A stretch of DNA of 64,000 nt from Aaosphaeria pasadenensis (taxonomy: Eukaryota > Ascomycota > Dothideomycetes > Pleosporales). Numbering within the stretch: the first letter of the stretch is position 1; the number at the start of each line of letters is the position of its first letter. The position numbers were made by a program, and so were the translations under genes. The stretch covers positions 682,001-746,000 of the forward strand of contig JAKLMB010000019.1 of assembly GCA_022813625.1 (NCBI GenBank), in the 5' to 3' direction. Below the pieces are notes generated by a model that searched no databases, was not told the origin of the DNA, and was given only the letters and a program-made list of their open reading frames with translations. Shown here piece after piece: positions 20,654 to 32,141 of the stretch.

Positions 20654-22525
20654 TTACACGCGAGACACATCACGACCGAAGACCTTGGATTTGACCCAAT
20701 CCATGAGCACAAGGATCCTGTTGCGCGTGCTGAAGCACATGCTCAGATAGGCGCTCCTCCAGAAGAAGTAGGTCAAGGTACCACCAGTGGCGAAGTTTCC
20801 AGACAACCAGGAGATATCAGCGACAGCCTTCTCGGATCCAATGTAGGCGAGCGAGCCCTGGTGAGAGTACTCAAAGGGACCCATCTGTTTGACCCTTCGG
20901 AGACGCTTCTGTAGCTCCTTGATCTCGGTGAAAACCTGGTCACGGGCATCTTTGGTAGGTGCCTTCTCCTGAGCAACGGAAAGCTCAGAGAGTTGCTGCT
21001 CGATCTCCTGGGTCTTTGCCATTTGGTTGAACATGCGGGCGAGGAAAGCGCCTTCCTGGGCGGCGACCTGGGCAGTGGGGGCGTAGTTGGCGACGGCACA
21101 ATCACCGACGGCCCAGACGTTCTCGGTACCCTTAACAACCAAGTACTCGTTAACGTTGAGACCACGGCGGGCATCCTTCTGGGCAGGAATTTGGCTCATG
21201 AGATCCTTGACGACAGGTCGGAGGGCATTGCCGGTAGCCCAAACCAGGAGACCGTAGGGGATCTGTTCCAAGATCTTCTTGCCATCGGGACCAGTAGACT
21301 CGGCCTCGATGTACTTATCTGTGACTTTCTTGACCATTGTCTTGGTGCGGATAGTAATGGTCTCCTCCTTGAAAGTCTGTTCGGTGTATTCGATAAGTTG
21401 CTTGGAGAACATGGGAAGGACGTTGGGAAGGGCCTCAACAAGAGTGACCTTGAAGTTTTCAGTAATGTCAGGGATCCACTTCTTAAGATCGGAGTGGAAA
21501 AAGTCCTGCAATTCACCAGCGAACTCAACACCGGTTGGGCCTCCTCCCACCACAACCATGTGGAGAAGACGCTTGATTTCGTCGTCGTTCTGGTCCTTGA
21601 AAGTGGCAGTCTCGCAGCAATCCATGATACGGTTACGGATACGCTGGGCATCGCCAACCTCCTTGAGGAAGAGACCATGCTCGCGGACACCAGGAATACC
21701 TACTGCGCATTAGTACATGTTGAAAGCTGTGGTGTGGCGGGACCAATTGGTCTTGCTTACCGAATGTGGCGTTCTCAGCGCCGACTCCAACGACGAGCAT
21801 GTCGAAGGGCACCTCGGTAGAGGAGATGTCACCCTTGATCTCTGAGTCATCGCTGATGTGAACAATCTTCTTCTCGTAGTCAATCTTGGTGGCCTCGGCT
21901 TCGTAGTACTTGACGGAGGCCTTCTTGTGTCGCAAGAAGTTGCGGATGGGCTCCATGATGGAACGGTGCTCCACGGTACCGGTGGTGCATGATGGGAGAA
22001 GGGGAGTGAAGAGGAAGTAGTTGCGGGGAGAGACGACGACGACGTTGTAGTTCTCGGTGTCGAGCTTCTTCAAGAGTGAGACGGAGCCCCAGCCAGTGCC
22101 TGAAACATGATCAATTAGCATTGGCGCAAGTACGTAAGGAGAGCAATTGGGACAGATGAGTACTCACCGAGAATGACGAGAGTCTTCTTGGTCGGGTCAG
22201 GTGGAGGCTGGTCCTCGGGGTTGCGCATCTCATATATGCCATAGCCAATGTAGGCAAGGCCACCGATGGCGGAGAGATAGGTGAGTCGCCATGTGAAACG
22301 GAGGAAGGAGAACTTCTTCTTCTTCTTGAGCGCCGGGGAGGGAGTCTCTGTGGATTGTCTTCGAATGGACTGGCGCAATGCGATCTGATGGAAAGCAGGA
22401 CGAGGAGTCCAGCGAGCTTTGGTAGCAATGGGAGATGGACGGGAGGTCAGATAGGAGCGGCGTCCAGCCTGCTGGAGCTGCGCGATAAGACTCGCAGGAG
22501 CGAGAGGTCGCATGTTGGGTGCCAT
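20654..22525 (-). CDS. NDE1: External alternative NADH:ubiquinone oxidoreductase (type II, mitochondrial)
   Basis: This rotenone-insensitive, non-proton-pumping enzyme oxidises NADH at the mitochondrial inner membrane and passes electrons to ubiquinone. Three exons: 22525-22168, 22099-21761 and 21699-20654. Introns are 68 nt (GTGAGT...TTTCAG) and 61 nt (GTAAGC...GTAG), and the protein has 580 aa. The N-terminus (MAPNMRPLAPASLIAQ, many Arg/Ser and no acidic residues) looks like a mitochondrial presequence. A transmembrane stretch (LTYLSAIGGLAYIGYGIYEM) fits an external, membrane-anchored orientation. The FAD-binding GxGxxG is GTGWGS (about 120-125) and the NADH-binding one is VVVGGGPTGVEFAGEL (about 281-293). 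The C-terminal TYFFWRSAYLSMCFSTRNRILVLMDW is typical of fungal NDEs. I see no EF-hand insertion, so calcium regulation is unlikely. Confidence 0.93.
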
Positions 22526-22750
22526 TGGGACAGACAACGACGGGCGACGGTGGCCACGAAAGGGGAGAGGTAAAGGGAGAGGATGTAGGAAGGAGGGAAT
22601 AGGAGGGGAAAAGAAGGAGAAGAAGAGATGGAGATGGGGTAGATAGAGATAGATAGATAGAGTGTTATTGGTGTTGTGGAGGGAGGAAGAACCTACGGGC
22701 TGGACGGGGGGCGGCGTCTCAAAGCTGATGAACTTTTTCTTCGCGATGAC

Positions 22751-22770
22751 GACGGGGGGGACGGGGGGGG
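22751..22770. repeat. G-tracts (two G7-8 runs) in the NDE1 upstream region
   Basis: Runs of seven and eight consecutive G on the plus strand separated by AC, with another run just after, about 230 bp upstream of the NDE1 start codon. Such spacing could form a G-quadruplex; this is untested inference. Confidence 0.6.
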
Positions 22771-25700
22771 TGTGGGAGGAAGGCACGCTGTAGGGGAAGG
22801 GAAGGGAAGGAACGAAGGAAGATCGGAGTAGTAATCCCTGTCACCTTCCTCGTCGGTTCCTTCCCTTCCTCCCTTCCCATCCATTATTATTCTTGTCTTA
22901 CTTCCAGCGTCCATCTTGTATCTTGCAAGTACACAATATGTAGAAACACCATACATTAAGTACTTGCAGAGTACTCATAAACCAGAGAGCACAAGACCGT
23001 TCTTGCAACAACCCTGATTCCAATTGATTTATTTCTAAAAGAAGAATAAATATGACAACACCAATCGTTACCCTCTGCCTCCTAATTTCCTCACCGTCTA
23101 CACCGTACACACAAGATTCAAGATACAAGATATACGTTCATTCGTTATTCGCAACACACATCAGAATACCACGCGGATTACGGGATTGCTTCTGTTGAGG
23201 ACAACCCCCCGAAGCGATAAGCTCTAACTACATCTACTAGCTTGTAGCAACCTTTGACTCTTCGTCTGCTTGTGTTTTTCTTTTTTCCTTTTGACAATTT
23301 AATGCATAATAATGGAATAATGGAACAGGCAAGCCGCGCCTACGCCTACGCCGAGAAAAAAACCCTCGTGGCGTATTACCCCAAAAAAAGAGTCGAGAAA
23401 GACAAGAACCGAAAAGTCTTTAACCAACGGGAACCCAATCCCGACCAGGTTCAGTATCTAGTGGACGGTAGTGCTGCTGCTTGCCCTGACATCTACCATT
23501 CATCCGTTCTATCAATCATGTATCCATGGGTACGGTCCTTTACTTTTTCTCTACGCGTCTCCTCGTCCTTCCTTACCGCTAGTTGTCTATGACCGCTAGT
23601 TGTCTCTAACTACTCGACGGGAACACATAAACTACTGTGGACAAGAAACAAGAATCGCAAACAGGGGCATCTCCATATTGGGAAATCCCGCGCGCAAAGT
23701 CTAGCATTGATTATGTATTTGCCTACATACTGTTATCTTACGAGGTTGGCAACTTGGAATAGACTGCAGAAGTCGATCTACTAATTGGTTCTTGACTGGG
23801 AAACCCAACCCATAGCAGCTCCACCACCTCCACGCTTCCAACTCTAATTCCTTCCCAGCACCGGCTCTAGAGTTGGCTAAATTTCCAATTGATAGATACC
23901 CTCGTCACGTAGGTTCGAACTAGTTGATTCCTCAACTAATTGATATAACCCACCCGTTCTCTCAAGCGAAAATAGAGCACACGCACATACTGTCAAATCC
24001 GCACATACCTCTAACACATGCGCACGTGATGGCAGCTCTTTCGCAAACTCCAAAGGGAATTCAGAACCCATTGATTGACTACATTTGATTTTTTTTCGCC
24101 ATCGGAGTTACCAGGCACCTAAATCACTTGTAGTCAACGAGGACTTGGGAGGTCCAACGCACATGACTCGGAGCCGCGCCGGGCACGAGGAACGGCCACT
24201 CGCCGACTCGCCGGTGAATGGGCGGCTTTTGCTAGCCATCCACCCATCCTATCGTCTCTCGGGCATCAGGGACTCCTCTCCCACACACCAGGGACAACGG
24301 AAGGAGGAAAGGATACCATGGGATGGACCAAAGGCTCGAAATACAGATACTTTGCCTCTTTCGGCTCTGCCAGAAGCCCCCTTTGCGCCTCCAGCTGAGG
24401 CTCGTCGCCCGCCGCTCGCCTATGAATCCATGGCGGTATAGGATCCGGAAACATACCGCACATTCCTATCCCAAGTAATAGAGCCTCTCGCAAGCTACAG
24501 CAGCAATAATCCGAAGCAATTCGCCATATTCGACTGCGTTAGCGCAAGCGGTGGATCGGTGGAGCCTGTGGATCTCACGGATGGGTCATCAAAGCGATTA
24601 CCCGTACTTTTCTCACAGACCCAACAGGTACTCGTAATTCTCACAGCTCCGATGATTGCTGCTCGAGACGATACCACAGTATTACTCATAATCATTTCCC
24701 ACCATCTGGTAATTAGATAGGTAGACATCCGGAGACTCGGAATTGGAACAGCATAGCGTGTACACCGGACCAGGTCCGCCGAGAATCTTACCACTCTGCT
24801 CAGCAGTCGTCAAGAGAATGCTATCATCACCATTGAACCGTCTTCAACATTCAAAAGGCCCCGTCCGGCCGGTGGACAAGTATCTCAATAATTCTCCAAC
24901 TGTCCGACGGTGCGGGCGGTGAAGAATCCAGAAGCGAGCGAAAGGCACGGCGGGCTCTAGCTTAGCACAAGTACATAGTTACAGGGCGCGCGGATGAGAA
25001 AGCGCCAAACATCCCCAAATTTGGAGTCATTATGCCTTCGGCCTGGTCTTCGAGATGAGCCTTGCCCGCATCGAGCATCGAACCCCAATTGTGACATTTG
25101 GCAATTAGTGGATGCAATTCCCTTGCCTGCGCTTGCGGCTCTCGCTTGTTGTTCAGACTGCACATCGGGATTCCTCAATGGCTATTGGATGCTGCCGTGG
25201 AGGAATGAAATAAACCCTCAATCCCACGTTCCCCCCCAAATGATGCCAAAAGTGTTCAAAGATCAACTTCTAATTCTGCTGAAGGTATTTTTCTCCTTCT
25301 TCCTTAGGGTTTTGCTCATTCTGCTCGCCAAGCATAAATAGCCACCGCGAAAAGTGCACTTTACAAATCCACAGTGCGATGGAATATTATACATTTATAA
25401 GTGTGAGAACGGACCAATTGTCACATGTCACAGGGATTGTTCGTTGCGAACCAACATTTCCTCCGCGATCGGAGCTCATCCACAACATCTAACGACACTC
25501 TATCACATTACTCGTACCGTCTAAGACGCTGGAACTCACATTATAATTGCCTTCGAATGGTTTGCTGCTCCATAGATTATTTGATCCATGATTGCCAACA
25601 TAGCCATTAGCTCTCGCCGAAATAACTACCACTACCTGCTTCAATGAACGTCCTAGGACCCGTAAACAGTTCGATCTAAGTATACCAAACATAGCATATC

Positions 25701-25852
25701 ACACTCGTTCGCTCTATTTCAACTACCTTTCCACCCATTAAGGTTATACATAAACCACAGTCGTTGCGATCTAAATGTCAAAACGTACTTAGATTGCATC
25801 CTGTTTGACTGCGTGCAATACCACTCACTCCAGGCAATGATGATATGATGAC

Positions 25853-25887
25853 AGATGCTAGATGCTAGATACCAGATACCAGATATC
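25853..25887. repeat. Five tandem heptamers (AGATNCY-like)
   Basis: Consecutive heptamers AGATGCT x2, AGATACC x2, AGATATC. The paired pattern suggests stepwise duplication. It lies in the 3' flank of the PQ-loop gene. Confidence 0.75.
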
Positions 25888-26415
25888 TGATGTCAGACTG
25901 CGATTGGAGCATCCACAAACTTCCATCTCGCAATATTCGTTCATCCACGAATTCAAGGTAACATGGTTTCCAGCAGCATGGGAACTCGTGAATCTTGAGA
26001 GCTTCGCGCATAAGAGCGAATTGGAATGATAGCGTAAGGCCTTTCTTATACGTCCACTTGGTGGCTATTAGGGAAGTAGTGAGGATAGTAAGGGGCAATA
26101 AGTTGGACCAGTGGGACAGGACATCTGGACGAATGCTTCGTATTGATCTAACAAGATGCTGGATGATCGTAACTACAGTCGCGCCACCGCATGCAATATG
26201 CATAGCAAGGAAAGACAAGCAACAAGAAGAACCGAAGACATGAATGAAATATAGACAATGGATTCGAGTCGTCAGTCATAGGAGTACAATGAAATATGCA
26301 CACCGAAAATCTATGCAATGCAATCGCTATACAAATCGAACGTAAGAATGACCTCAAACGCCTCAGGTTTCCCTGTCTAAGAATGAGACAGAAATATGTA
26401 TACCAGGGACAGCCT

Positions 26416-27972
26416 TTATGCAAAACCGCCATAACTCCTTGGGCTAGCTCTCTCCGTGCCCAGCAATGCTCTCGCCTCATCCAGCGCATCTCTCTCCCTT
26501 CCGAACCCGATGCTCGAACTAGGGCTGCCGGTATCTCTGTTCGAATCCGCCGGTGTCGTGGCGCGACTGGTACTCGGTGTGCCCGCGACGCTGACACTGG
26601 GCGCCCATCCCCTCATCCAACCACTCACTCGGCGCCACCGCAGCCGTCTCCTGTGCTTGAACCCGTCGTCGTTGACCACGACGATGACATCTTCGTCTCT
26701 GGCCTTCGGACGTCCGCGCTCCTCCTCGACTCCGTCGCCGAAATACCAGAATTGCATGCCCACGGCTGCATCCATTATGAGAACGCCTGCAGCGCCCAGG
26801 AAGAACGGAGTGGCTCGCAGCACCCACTCGGACTGTACGCTTCCCTCAGGTCCAACCCATCCTTCGCCCTCGCCGGGAGCGAACGAATACCACGCACATG
26901 GGTTGGTGAGCAACGAGGTGGAGTAGAACAGGTTACCGAAGAAAGCTGCTGCAAATAGCGTGGGGCTCAGTCCGGCGGTGGATTTACGCACGTGGTTCTT
27001 GTACAGTTGGGGTAGGCGCGAGCCTAGGTAGAGGAACGTGCTCATCCAGGATAGCACCTTGCCAGCAATTTGGGCAGCTGATGCCGACGAAGTCACTGTG
27101 ACGGAGCGACCTGCGATTGACAAGGCCTCACTCGTCGTGGGTGCGAGGGAGACGACGGGGGTCGCGGCAACGGTGTGCGAAAGGATCGCGAGAACCATAG
27201 ACAAATACAATACGGTCCTGGGAGATGCGACGGGTGAGGTTCCGAGCCGACTGACAGTCCGTTTCGGTGTAGAGCTGAGTTGCGATCCATTCTGGAAGCT
27301 TGAGGAATCCCGGAATGAACTGGGAGATCGGGCGAAGTTGGGGATTCGGAAAGCATCCATTGGGTTGGCCCTGTGCGGAATGGAACGGCTCATACTACTG
27401 GAAGGCCTTTCCGGTATATCTTTTTTGTCTGCTGGAGTTGCGGGTATTGGAGGGGTATGTTCGACGGCTGTGGTTCCGCTGCTCACTTCATCCCATGCCT
27501 CTTCCATACCGGCTCCTCGACTGCCAGGGCTGCTCTTAGGAGAGGTATCGTTACGACCCCAAATCGGTCGCAACGGCCTTCCATGCTTCAACAGCTCATA
27601 CCAGATCCACTGTGCAACCAGAGCACAATCCACAATCACATAGTATCCCGCTATTATGACCTGCCATAGAGCCTGCTGGGTCAACAGAGAACCCAGCAGG
27701 TTCGATAAGTCACCTAGCAACCATTCCGTCAGGAAAAAGAAGCTCAACCCCGAGGTCGACTTGAATTTGTGGTTCTTGTAGATCTGTGGTAGCTGGGCGA
27801 ATAGCCAGGCAACGATGCTACAACTTCCCAGTACCGTAGATAGGAAGGCGAGATTGGTGGGTATGCAGGTATGGAAGGTGGCCGAAACTTGGTACAGGAA
27901 ATCGTTCTGTGGTTCGCAGTATTCGGGGAGAGAGGGTTTAATTACGTGTAGCGGGGCGAGGTAGGGTGGCAT
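26416..27972 (-). CDS. PQ-loop repeat protein, vacuolar cationic amino-acid transporter type
   Basis: The family (yeast Ypq1-3, animal PQLC2) exports cationic amino acids from vacuole or lysosome. A single exon of 518 aa begins at MPPYLAPLHV; an upstream in-frame stretch to 28098 lacks a better start. The two PQ-loop signatures are visible: LFAQLPQIYKNHKFKSTSGLS (Pro-Gln at about 61-62) and YLGSRLPQLYKNHVRKSTAGLSP in the second half. Hydrophobic segments around them give the expected 3+1+3 helix plan. Between the repeats sits a long hydrophilic Ser/Pro-rich loop (about 140 residues, with TSPKSSPGS and ERPSSSMSRSIP), and the C-terminus is a further roughly 80-residue hydrophilic tail. Both are probably cytosolic and phosphorylatable, by inference. 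Confidence 0.88.
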   Translation of the reverse strand: MPPYLAPLHVIKPSLPEYCEPQNDFLYQVSATFHTCIPTNLAFLSTVLGSCSIVAWLFAQLPQIYKNHKFKSTSGLSFFFLTEWLLGDLSNLLGSLLTQQALWQVIIAGYYVIVDCALVAQWIWYELLKHGRPLRPIWGRNDTSPKSSPGSRGAGMEEAWDEVSSGTTAVEHTPPIPATPADKKDIPERPSSSMSRSIPHRANPMDAFRIPNFARSPSSFRDSSSFQNGSQLSSTPKRTVSRLGTSPVASPRTVLYLSMVLAILSHTVAATPVVSLAPTTSEALSIAGRSVTVTSSASAAQIAGKVLSWMSTFLYLGSRLPQLYKNHVRKSTAGLSPTLFAAAFFGNLFYSTSLLTNPCAWYSFAPGEGEGWVGPEGSVQSEWVLRATPFFLGAAGVLIMDAAVGMQFWYFGDGVEEERGRPKARDEDVIVVVNDDGFKHRRRLRWRRVSGWMRGWAPSVSVAGTPSTSRATTPADSNRDTGSPSSSIGFGRERDALDEARALLGTERASPRSYGGFA

Positions 27973-29435
27973 GTTGCCATAAACGCAGGAATGGCGTGGT
28001 TCGTGGGCGGAGAGGAAGGCGTGCGCGCGACGGTCGAGTATAAGAGTCGTGCGACCGCTCTTCGAAGCTGGGTCGGATGGATCAGCACGTCTGACCAAGC
28101 ACCGATCCTTGCTCTCCTTCCGCTATCACGCTCGTGCGTATGTGTATGTATATGTATGCACTATGTGTGTATATACAATATGCACTGTACGCTTTGTATG
28201 CCAACTCTTCGCGTCTGCAGTCTCCTCGGTGCTAGTGGAGGCTCAGTGATCAGGTGGTGCGTCCAGCTGGGCTGTCGGGTCGTCGCCTTACACCAGCCAC
28301 GAGGGCGCAGCTGATTGAAGATGCTGGGAGGTAACGAACTCGAGGCGCGATCTCCACAGGTGTAGAAATGTATGGACTTATCTGCTCCGGGAGCAGGAAG
28401 GTATGGATTGAATGCGCACAAGAATTGAAGAGTAGGAGGTCTTCAGAGGTGTATCGGTTCGTCGACTCGACACCCCGCAGTCGGAGGTAGACCAGGGTCG
28501 CCGGTTGCACGCGAGATAGATGCGATAGGAAGGTGAAGGGTCAACTGCCAAGTAGGATGGGTGTGAAGAGGCAATCGCAAGGTCTAACGATTCTCTGGAG
28601 GAATCTCGAGAGCCTACAGGGAGGTGTTGTGGTGTGAAAGAAGAAGAGAGAGGAAGAGATAGAGATATTGGTGGTTTGGGGCAGAGTCATCACCAAATGT
28701 ATCACAGGAGGGACGGGGGTGTGAACGGAGACTACAACGGGGAAGGCGAACGGGCTATTCCCCACCAGGCATGAATTGAAGTCTTGTGTGGTGCATAGTT
28801 GCAAGTGATGGGATCTAAGTATGTAACAAGAACTGCCCGGATGACTAGGGAAAAGTGGGATTTCTTGTTAGATCGACGGCAATAACTGGGGGAGAGGATC
28901 ACAGATGTTGTTGTTACATGTTACATGGAGATAAGGGCAAACCATGGGGGGATCCGGAATAAGCATAGATAGATAATTAGATGAATGCCTATTAGGTAGA
29001 GAGATACGGTAGATGGGGAATGATGCATGGGAGATAGCAGATAGCCGAGAGACAAGCCCAGATTCATCATCTCTCCGCATCAGGTGTTTGCAAGTACAAC
29101 TATGTATGTAGATACTTGTAATTCACAACTTAATTACTTCATCGCCTTTCTCAGCCATACTTGGTTCTATGGATGACTTCTACAAGTATCTCCGTTTTCG
29201 GAAGGCGGTCACGTTCTCTTATCTTCGTTCTCTTCAACAATTAATGGACAGCTTCATCCACTCTCTTATTCCTCACCCGAATTGATCCTCGCATAACCCT
29301 CTCCAGATTTGTTCTGTGACTTCTTGTATCGTGGACTACACACGAACCATCAGTAACACATACAATAATCAATCCCCCCCACGGTAGCACAAAAAGACTG
29401 CTTGTGGTGGAAAAGCCAAAGGCAAAGGTGACGTA
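27973..29435. other. Intergenic; upstream of the PQ-loop gene
   Basis: Contains the PQ-loop gene promoter, a TG/TA-rich stretch at about 28136-28195 resembling a degenerate dinucleotide repeat, and purine-rich DNA near 28635-28665. No gene is supported. Confidence 0.45.
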
Positions 29436-30223
29436 CTAGAGCCAGTTTCGCAAACCGACAATACCCGCCGTCAACGCCGCATATCCTCCGAGCAATCGAC
29501 CCCAGCTCCCTTCCTGGCCTACGCTCAATGCTACCAGATCATACACCAGACATCCGCCAAAGATCCAATCGCTCACTCCAGCCGCTGCTGCAAATCCCAC
29601 CCCAGTTGCAATTTGTACAAGACTACTCGGAGGCACGTTGCGATAGTACGCCGCCGATGTGTTGTGAAGCAGGTCCAGTACTCCAATTCCCGCGAACGTC
29701 TTTGATACGATATGCGTGAGCACATTGGGTGTTGAGGATGTGTCCAATGGCGGTAGTTGTGTTGAGATGTATGCAAGCTGCGCAACTGTGTTGATTATGA
29801 CGAAGATATTGCTCGTTTTCAGGTCGTTCGAATTCCAGAAGAACATCCAAGCTAATCCATAACGTGAGCACAAGTACACGACTAGGTTATCTAGGACTCA
29901 AAAGGTAAAATCATAGTCATGGCAGACTCACTTCCAATGCAAACATTCCCCAACGAATACACCCAGGCAAACCTCCCCATCGTCTCGTTCTCCTGTGGCG
30001 TTCCATCGCTCTTCCACAGCTTCCACAGCCAGACTAATTGGAAGATCTGCTGGGGGAAGAAGAATCCCGCGATGAAGTATGGGTACGGCGAGAAGGCTGC
30101 GAGATTCCGGTTGTGCACATCCAGCATGTTTGGCTTCGAGAACATGCCGTATTGCTGTGCAGCAAAGTCATATAGGAAGGATAAGGGTGCCACTACCCTT
30201 GCTGCGGATTGTGAATTGCCCAT
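29436..30223 (-). CDS. Uncharacterised polytopic membrane protein
   Basis: I do not recognise the family. Two exons: 30223-29932 and 29851-29436, with an 80-nt intron (GTGAGT...ATTAG), give 235 aa. The protein has about five or six hydrophobic segments: FIAGFFFPQQIFQLVWLW, GRFAWVYSLGNVCIGTWMFFW, IFVIINTVAQLAYIS, SLVQIATGVGFAAAAGVSDWIF with GGCLVYDLVALSV, and LLGGYAALTAGIVGL. The N-terminus MGNSQS fits the N-myristoylation pattern MGxxxS. The part before the first helix (SKPNMLDVHNRNLAAFSPYP) is hydrophilic. The intron restores a clean frame between two membrane segments, which supports this as a genuine gene. Confidence 0.72.
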
Positions 30224-30848
30224 GATTGTTCAAATTGGTCCTACCCTTGAGCGCTTCTTCGGTAGGCGGAAAGTAATTGATTGTGCAAACAGGATGAGGT
30301 TGAAATGAGACTTGAAGTGTTTCATTGACTACATGATCATGCTGACATCGAAATACTTAATATATCTATAGTTTCCCCTTCACGATTTCCTCGCGCGTCA
30401 TGATTGTTTGTTTCGCGTCGTCGTCGAGAGTCATGGACGTCATCGTAAAAGCAATATCACGTGTCGCTCATGTTAACCACCATGAGCGGAGATAGAGTAT
30501 ACATCTTTCCGACATGAAATTGCAATGGCTCGTTCGTCTTCGCATAAGTTCGGTGGTTCGGGTAGACCTTTACACCGACTTCACATTTTTGCTTGTTTGA
30601 TAATCTTACATCTTTCTTTTATCATAGCAGCCCGGTTTGTAGTAGGGAGAACGGTAGGGTCGAACACCGAACATGATTTGCAGTGTGTGAGGGAATGGTG
30701 GTACTCATGAATTACAAAATCTAAATGCTATGCTAAAGACCAAAAATGCTTCTGGGTATCAGTCGAAACATGCACAATGCCCATCCTATCGCCAACGCTA
30801 TGCAACCGCAATCCCACCACGACGAAAGTAAAAGATTCGTTACGCTCT
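30224..30848. other. Intergenic between membrane protein and arrestin genes
   Basis: Holds the promoter of the membrane-protein gene and the arrestin 3' UTR. CACGTG occurs near 30459. No gene seen. Confidence 0.45.
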
Positions 30849-32141
30849 CTAAATGCTCCCCATCTGCCGCACATGGCACTCAGTCTCATAATCAAACTTC
30901 TTATCTCCCACCTCGGCCCTAATCCGCACCTTCACCCTATACGACCGACTAACAGCAAAGCTCTGGAAACTCGGGGGCGTGAACCCAGGGATCCTCGCCG
31001 AGAACCAATGCTCGCACCTATCCCCCTGCCTCGTCTGATTCGCCTTCTTCTCCTCGTTCAGGACCTCGATCTCGGGTAGCTGGACGACTTGCTCGGACGG
31101 AATGGCGTTCAGCTTCGTCTTCTTCTCGCGGTAGATCGTGTACTCCTGGTTGCGTCGCGCGCTGCTGACTTTGGCCCTCTTGAACTTCGCGGGCCACGGG
31201 TCGCCGGCCATGTTGTCCATGCAGTCCCAGTCGCGCGCCGCGCGGAAGAACGTGAAGTCCAGCAATTCGAGCTTCTCGACTTTGAACCGCACGGCCGGGA
31301 TCTGGACGACCTTGTCGGAACGCTCGATTGCGGTGAGCGAGGCGCGGAACCGGAATTCGGAGCCTGTGGTTAACAGGTCGGGGATCTCGATGCCCAGGTC
31401 GAAGTCGAGTTTGGGGGTCTCGGACGAGAAGCGGTCATGCATGCGCTGCCGGAAGCCTATCGATGCTGGGTCTTGGCCGCTCAGGACGGAGGACTGAAGT
31501 GTGAAGCGCTTGGTGAATGGGACGACGCAGAGGGGTGCGTTCGGGGCGAGCAGATGGATGTGCGGGTTGTGGGGTTGGAAGGTGATCTCCTGGGTCGCGC
31601 TGTTTCCGAAGCCAGTGCCATTGCAGATGAGACGTGATGTCACGCCGTAGGAGATCGAGGCATTGTCTGGAGAATCTGGTGATGTCCCGAAGAAGAATGT
31701 GGGTGGGAGCTGGTGCGGAAGTGAAACCCAGCGTTCGTCGTTGGGGTTCTTGTAGCAATCAGAGCGGTTGAAGCCGGTGCCTTCGGGGACTCGGAAGTTG
31801 AAAGGGTATGAATACGTCTGACCTGGTACGAGTTGCTGCGGTTTCTCCAGGAGATTGAAGGTGACGGTGAATAGGGGCGCATGGTCTCGGTAATGTGTAT
31901 ATGATGTGGAAGTAGTACCCGTGCTATTGTTGTTGCTACTGCTTGTCCGTATCCAAGTCTTCGATTCTCCCCAAAATGATACTTCGACGGCTGACGGGTT
32001 GACAGGAATCGGTGTGTTGATAGTGACAGTTCCTGATACGTTGTCGTTTGGCTTGAAGACTACATCAGGTGGATTTGCGAGTTGTAGACCTATCGTTGGT
32101 ACTGGCCCTTCCGGCTCCCGTTTAGATCTGAAGAATCCCAT
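30849..32141 (-). CDS. Alpha-arrestin (arrestin-like N- and C-terminal domains)
   Basis: Alpha-arrestins are adaptors that recruit HECT ubiquitin ligases to plasma-membrane transporters or receptors. A single exon of 430 aa. The arrestin N domain covers about 15-190: PTIGLQLANPPDVVFKPNDNVSGTVTI gives the first strands, then VEVSFWGESKTW, FTVTFNLLEKPQQLVPGQTYSYPFNFRVP and LPPTF with SISYGVTSRLIC. The C domain follows, with YRVKVRIRAEVGDKKFDYETECHV near the end. I see no PPxY motif, so ligase recruitment would need a partner or a different motif. The protein is shorter than typical yeast ART proteins. Confidence 0.83.
   Translation of the reverse strand: MGFFRSKREPEGPVPTIGLQLANPPDVVFKPNDNVSGTVTINTPIPVNPSAVEVSFWGESKTWIRTSSSNNNSTGTTSTSYTHYRDHAPLFTVTFNLLEKPQQLVPGQTYSYPFNFRVPEGTGFNRSDCYKNPNDERWVSLPHQLPPTFFFGTSPDSPDNASISYGVTSRLICNGTGFGNSATQEITFQPHNPHIHLLAPNAPLCVVPFTKRFTLQSSVLSGQDPASIGFRQRMHDRFSSETPKLDFDLGIEIPDLLTTGSEFRFRASLTAIERSDKVVQIPAVRFKVEKLELLDFTFFRAARDWDCMDNMAGDPWPAKFKRAKVSSARRNQEYTIYREKKTKLNAIPSEQVVQLPEIEVLNEEKKANQTRQGDRCEHWFSARIPGFTPPSFQSFAVSRSYRVKVRIRAEVGDKKFDYETECHVRQMGSI

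Larger units (their letters stand above)
22526..26415. other. Large intergenic region upstream of NDE1
   Basis: 3.9 kb between the NDE1 start codon and the 3' end of the PQ-loop gene. The first 350 bp are purine-rich on the plus strand, giving a CT-rich NDE1 leader. Around 24.1-25.35 kb the sequence is promoter-like, with a TATA-like CATAAATA near 25334, but no convincing gene follows. Short open frames at 24085-24441 and 25865-26218 have no recognisable content. No tRNA signature was found. Confidence 0.4.

Noticed and set aside
20993..21820. 275-codon open frame antisense to NDE1
   Set aside because: Overlaps NADH dehydrogenase exons on the opposite strand; no family content.
24535..24610. 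TTAGCGCAAGCGGTGG resembling a tRNA A-box
   Set aside because: No TTCGA-type B-box follows within the required distance.
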